Part shown: positions 6,716-10,160 of the stretch, in pieces | How the letters are laid out: every line of letters begins with the position of its first letter | Numbering within the stretch: the stretch's first letter is position 1 | Source of the DNA: Bacteroidota bacterium | GTDB lineage: Bacteria; Bacteroidota; Bacteroidia; Bacteroidales; VadinHA17 | DNA length: 10,160 nucleotides | Assembly (NCBI GenBank): GCA_023430725.1 | Contig: JAEYZD010000205.1 | Coordinates: forward strand, 1 to 10,160 | Direction: 5' to 3' | Notes under the pieces: model-generated | Databases searched by the model: none | What the model was told of the DNA's origin: nothing | What the model saw: only the letters and a program-made list of their open reading frames with translations | Position numbers and translations under genes: made by a program

Positions 6716-6842
6716 GATAATGAGTGCGCACGGTATCAGAAGGATGCCTGATTCAGGTATCAGAAATCAAAAAAAATGTTTTATTTTTACTTAAGCAGTC
6801 CTGCACATTGATTTGTTCTTATGTCCCACTGACCGCCGATAA

Positions 6843-9785
6843 ATGTCAAGTCTCACCCATATGCCCAAACTGGCTGGAAAAACCAGGATAATTGCTGTCG
6901 TGATTCTTGCGCTCATTCCGGTGCTGAGCCTTTCCGGTCAGTTCAAATCCATCGGGGTTCCCGAGATATGGAATATCGGAAGGAGTGAATACAGGGGCGG
7001 GACTCAGAACTGGGACATAGTTGATGATGATCAGGGGAATATCTATGTGGCGAACAATAACGGGGTGCTGAGATTTGACGGCGAAGACTGGGAAATATTT
7101 CCATCATCCAACAACTCAATAGTAAGGTCTCTTGCGTACGGCACTGATAAAAAGGTCTATGTGGGCGCCTACAATGAGATTGGTGTCCTTGACAAATCTG
7201 AGAGAACAGGTATCCGGTACCGTACGCTGAATCATCTTATCCCGGAGGATGCAAGGAACTTTGATGATGTATGGAATATTTGCCAGACCAGGTCCGGTGT
7301 GGTCTTTCAGAGCTTCGAGTCAATATTTATTTACAGGGACAGTACAATCAGGGTTATAAAACCAAGGGAAAGATTCGGCAATTCGTTTTATGTAAACAAC
7401 GATTACTATGTTGTTGAAGCCGGCATCGGTCTGAGGATGCTTTCAAATGACACTCTGCGGACTGTCAATGATGATCCTTTATTCACCCGCGATGAGATAA
7501 ATTCACTGATACCCTTGGGTGGAACCGCACTGCTGGTCGGGACAATGAATAACGGGTTATACATTCTTGCAGATCAGGGATTACAGCGCTGGGATACCGA
7601 GATATCCCGCGAGCTTGCCAGATCCAAACTCTACTGCGGCTCTGTCCAGAACAAGACGTTTCTTTTCGGTACAATAAAGAGTGGATTGTTCGTGGTGAAT
7701 GAACGGGGGGAGATACTCGAGAACCTGAGCCGATCCAACGGATTGCAGAATAACACTGTGCTGTCACTGTTCGCAGACCATCAGAATAATGTCTGGCTGG
7801 GACTTGATATTGGAATTGATTTTCTGAAAGCGAGTCTTCCCACATCTGTAATCAATGACAATTTCAACATTGCATCAACCTATGCAACTGCTATCTACAA
7901 AGGTAGACTGTATATAGGCACCAATCAGGGGCTTTACTCAAAGGAACTTGACAAGATCAGGAGTCATATAAATATCAAGTACGACCTGGTTGAAGGAATG
8001 GAAGGACAGGTCTGGAATCTTACTGTCAGGGACGGTGAATTGCTGTGCGGCCATCACAACGGAGCCTGGTCAGTTGACGGGTTGCAATCAAAAAAGCTGA
8101 CGAATACCAGGGGTGTCTGGAATTTCATGGAAATTCCGGGCCGTGAAAACCTGCTTATCAGTGGTACATATGACGGTTTTATAACCTTCGAAAAGGGGAA
8201 AGACGGCAGCTGGCAGTTCGGTAAAAGGGTGGAAGGATTCGATGTGTCATCAAAGGATTTGATAATCAATGATGACAACTCACTCTGGATGAGCCACGGA
8301 TACCTTGGGTTGTTCAATATTCAGCTTAATGAAAGCCTTGACAGTGTCATCTCTGTGGAGGTCTTCAAAGGGAACGGCAACCTTCCCCCGGAATTGTCTT
8401 ATTTCCTGCACGACAGGGGGGATGACTTTTTTATCTCCACCAACCAGGGGATCTACCAGTTTGACCGGCAGAACAGGCAATTTTACAAGCCTGACGAACT
8501 GAACAGTTTCTTTCGCGATACGGAGCTTCTTTATCTGTTGAAGACAGACTCCAGCCGTAATTTATGGTACTCTGCGAAGAGCGGGATGGGCGTGTTTCGC
8601 CTGCTTGAAAACGGCACTTATACTAATATTTCCACACCCTTTCTTGATCTGAACACTGCCCGGGTTTCGCCCTTTGACAACATTTACATTCAGGATCAGA
8701 ATAATATTTTCATAGGTACGCAAAAGGGCCTGGTTCATTATGATCCTTCAGTATATAAGGACTACTTCGATGAAATTCACGTTTATATAAACACGGTACG
8801 AATTTATTCCAAGCGCGAAGATTCGTTATGGTACTGTTCCGGCAATTCTGATACGGGTGAACGCGATCTTAAATCCGGATTCACACTGCCGCATTCATGG
8901 AACAACATCTCATTCAGGTTCGCTTCACCGGATATGGAGAATACCGGGCAGATAGAATACAGTTACACATTGCACAATTTTGATGATACCCTGTCTGCCT
9001 GGACAAGCCTGAACAGCAAGGAATACACCAATCTTCGAGAAGGCGATTACTGTTTCGAGGTTAAGGCCAGAAACATCTACAACAATGTCAGCAGTTCAGA
9101 CCGGTACTTTTTCAGGGTGAAGCCTCCCTTTTCCAGATCCTATAAGGCCCTTTTTCTCTATTTCATCCTCTTTGCAGGTCTGATCATGGCTTCAGCTTAT
9201 CTATACCTGAGGCGGATAGAACTGATCCGTACACAGGAAAAGAACAGGCAGTTTGAGGCTCTCAAAAGGACAGAACAGACACTGGAGGAGCAGAAACAGG
9301 CAGCTGAAAAGGAGATTATGCAGCTTAAGAATGAAAGGTTACAGGCTGACATGAAATACAAGAACAAGGAGCTGGCCACTGCAACCTATCATATATTACA
9401 GAAGAACAAGTTCCTTAATTCCCTTAAACAGGAATTGTCTGCAATGATTCAGGGAACATCAAATGACGGCACCTCGGGCGAACTGAAAAGACTCATCCGG
9501 AAAATCGACCGGGATATACAGAATGAGAATAACTGGGATCTCTTTGATCGTTATTTTGATGAGGTTCACCAGGAATTTCATTCCCGGCTGAAGAAGAAAC
9601 ATCCGGATCTGACGCCGGGAGATCTCAGGCTATGCAGTTACCTCAAAATGAATGTCTCCACAAAGGAGATCGCCCCTCTTATGAACATCTCATTCAGGGG
9701 TGTTGAGATCAGCAGGTATCGCCTGAGGAAAAAACTGAAGCTTGACCGGAGTGTCAATATCACAGAGTACCTGATGCAGGTCTGA
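6843..9785 (+). CDS. Membrane-spanning one-component regulator: beta-propeller sensor, triple-tyrosine domain, LuxR-type HTH
   Basis: A 980-residue sensor-regulator of a type common in Bacteroidota. An N-terminal signal segment (about 14-32) is followed by a large periplasmic region of propeller repeats (about 50-640). Some units are recognisable, such as NNTVLSLFADHQNNVWLGLD (303-322), a typical Reg_prop repeat. A Y_Y_Y immunoglobulin-like domain follows (about 683-760), then one transmembrane helix (about 769-789) and a long charged coiled coil (about 790-870). The C-terminus is a LuxR/GerE-like helix-turn-helix (about 923-977), with STKEIAPLMNIS and the recognition-helix region RGVEISRYRLRKKL. 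No histidine-kinase or receiver domain is present, so signal and DNA binding sit in one chain, unlike hybrid two-component regulators. It is divergent from the NapH-like gene and followed by a secreted-protein gene. The ligand is unknown; carbohydrate is common for propeller sensors of this kind but not shown here. An ATG six codons further in is an alternative start. Confidence 0.93.
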   Translation: MSSLTHMPKLAGKTRIIAVVILALIPVLSLSGQFKSIGVPEIWNIGRSEYRGGTQNWDIVDDDQGNIYVANNNGVLRFDGEDWEIFPSSNNSIVRSLAYGTDKKVYVGAYNEIGVLDKSERTGIRYRTLNHLIPEDARNFDDVWNICQTRSGVVFQSFESIFIYRDSTIRVIKPRERFGNSFYVNNDYYVVEAGIGLRMLSNDTLRTVNDDPLFTRDEINSLIPLGGTALLVGTMNNGLYILADQGLQRWDTEISRELARSKLYCGSVQNKTFLFGTIKSGLFVVNERGEILENLSRSNGLQNNTVLSLFADHQNNVWLGLDIGIDFLKASLPTSVINDNFNIASTYATAIYKGRLYIGTNQGLYSKELDKIRSHINIKYDLVEGMEGQVWNLTVRDGELLCGHHNGAWSVDGLQSKKLTNTRGVWNFMEIPGRENLLISGTYDGFITFEKGKDGSWQFGKRVEGFDVSSKDLIINDDNSLWMSHGYLGLFNIQLNESLDSVISVEVFKGNGNLPPELSYFLHDRGDDFFISTNQGIYQFDRQNRQFYKPDELNSFFRDTELLYLLKTDSSRNLWYSAKSGMGVFRLLENGTYTNISTPFLDLNTARVSPFDNIYIQDQNNIFIGTQKGLVHYDPSVYKDYFDEIHVYINTVRIYSKREDSLWYCSGNSDTGERDLKSGFTLPHSWNNISFRFASPDMENTGQIEYSYTLHNFDDTLSAWTSLNSKEYTNLREGDYCFEVKARNIYNNVSSSDRYFFRVKPPFSRSYKALFLYFILFAGLIMASAYLYLRRIELIRTQEKNRQFEALKRTEQTLEEQKQAAEKEIMQLKNERLQADMKYKNKELATATYHILQKNKFLNSLKQELSAMIQGTSNDGTSGELKRLIRKIDRDIQNENNWDLFDRYFDEVHQEFHSRLKKKHPDLTPGDLRLCSYLKMNVSTKEIAPLMNISFRGVEISRYRLRKKLKLDRSVNITEYLMQV

Positions 9786-10019
9786 ATCCGGTAAATACTA
9801 ACTTTAGTGTCTGTTTGTCAAGTAATTGCATTAGTGATGATGTATTATTGATGTGTCTGCAAGGCCAGGCTGATGTATTTTTTGTTGTGAATTCCGTATG
9901 GCTATGAGACAAGTTTCAAGTTACTTGAGCCTGGTTTTAACCGAATGCTGACTGTCCCACTGAACGGATCTCATCCTTCAACGGGCCTACCCCTTATGAT
10001 AAACTAAATCTGTTATACC
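9786..10019. other. 234-bp intergenic region
   Basis: This gap between the regulator and the next plus-strand gene is more AT-rich than its flanks. It holds two small perfect dyads: ACTAA-CT-TTAGT (9797-9808), 12 bases after the regulator stop, and TCAAG-TTA-CTTGA (9916-9928). Neither is GC-rich or followed by a U-run, so neither is called a terminator. No small gene, RNA gene or exact TANNTTTG box was recognised. A promoter for the gene at 10020 is expected here but not pinned down. Confidence 0.4.
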
Positions 10020-10160
10020 ATGAAAAAAAACCTCCTGTGTCTCTGTTCAGGGCTCCTGTTATTTGCATTATCAGCAGTCCTGAATGCCCAGTCTGACCGT
10101 GTGTCCATAGAGAAATCTGATGACGGGATGAAATTAGTCGTTAACGGGACCGATTTCATG
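10020..10160 (+). CDS. Secreted protein, N-terminal fragment (possible glycosidase)
   Basis: Reading starts at ATG 10020 and stays open for 47 codons to the right edge. The first 24 residues form a clear signal peptide: two lysines, a hydrophobic core from Leu5, and a likely cleavage site after LNA, before Gln24. There is no lipobox. The mature start (QSDRVSIEKSDDGMKLVVNGTDFM) looks like the first beta strands of a secreted sugar-acting enzyme of Bacteroidota, in which a 'VNGxxF' strand precedes a GH2-like TIM barrel. That resemblance is from memory, and too little sequence is visible to confirm it. Its position after a propeller-type regulator would fit a regulated extracytoplasmic enzyme. 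Confidence 0.7.
   Translation, partial: MKKNLLCLCSGLLLFALSAVLNAQSDRVSIEKSDDGMKLVVNGTDFM

Larger units (their letters stand above)
6644..6765. repeat. Four copies of an AGG[C/T]ATC[A/C] motif in the divergent promoter region
   Basis: A short motif recurs between the NapH-like gene and the regulator: AGGCATCA (6643-6650, plus), GGTATCAGAA (6732-6741, plus), GGTATCAGAA again (6756-6765, plus, 24 bases after the previous copy), and its inverse GGATGCCT (6742-6749, reading AGGCATCC on minus). The inverted and third copies together form an imperfect 19-bp palindrome, GAT-x-CCTGA-T-TCAGG-x-ATC, at 6743-6761 with one mismatched pair. Repeated half-sites in both orientations in a divergent promoter suggest an operator, perhaps for the adjacent HTH regulator. 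No binding evidence exists. Confidence 0.45.

Noticed and set aside
6822..9963. An 11-base identity (TGTCCCACTGA) upstream of both the regulator (6822-6832) and the gene at 10020 (9953-9963)
   Set aside because: Shared 11-mers are expected by chance in 10 kb, and the distances to the two starts differ (10 versus 56 bases). It is worth no more than a note.

Overview
The window looks like a chromosomal segment of a Bacteroidota (Bacteroidetes) bacterium that lives at least partly without oxygen. The evidence is a giant membrane-anchored 'two-component propeller / triple-tyrosine' regulator lacking a kinase, Bacteroidota-type promoter boxes (TANNTTTG) at two places, a secreted GH35 beta-galactosidase and a NrfHA ammonia-forming nitrite reductase. 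No mobile element, CRISPR array, tRNA or rRNA was seen.

Layout. (1) The left edge cuts a plus-strand PiT-type phosphate transporter (1-986). (2) It converges on five minus-strand genes, read from right to left: a NapH-like membrane iron-sulfur protein (6633-5662), a short pyruvoyl-dependent arginine decarboxylase (5564-5043), the tetraheme quinol dehydrogenase NrfH (4969-4415), the pentaheme nitrite reductase NrfA (4393-2930) and a GH35 beta-galactosidase (2892-1063). (3) A 209-bp divergent intergenic region rich in repeats and dyads separates them from (4) a 980-residue one-component regulator on the plus strand (6843-9785). (5) After a 234-bp gap a secreted protein begins on the plus strand (10020) and runs off the right edge.

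How the genes may work together. NrfH takes electrons from menaquinol and passes them to NrfA, which reduces nitrite to ammonium on the outer face of the inner membrane. The NapH-like protein is a plausible second electron-entry or redox-sensing module for the same respiration. The arginine decarboxylase lies between them. It has its own candidate promoter and a hairpin after its stop, so it may be a separate unit. GH35 follows nrfA by 37 bp with no visible terminator. The large regulator combines a periplasmic beta-propeller sensor with a cytoplasmic HTH. It may control the downstream secreted-protein gene, the divergent cluster, or both; the sequence does not decide this. An eight-base motif (AGG[C/T]ATC[A/C]) occurs four times in the divergent region and is the most testable regulatory signal here.
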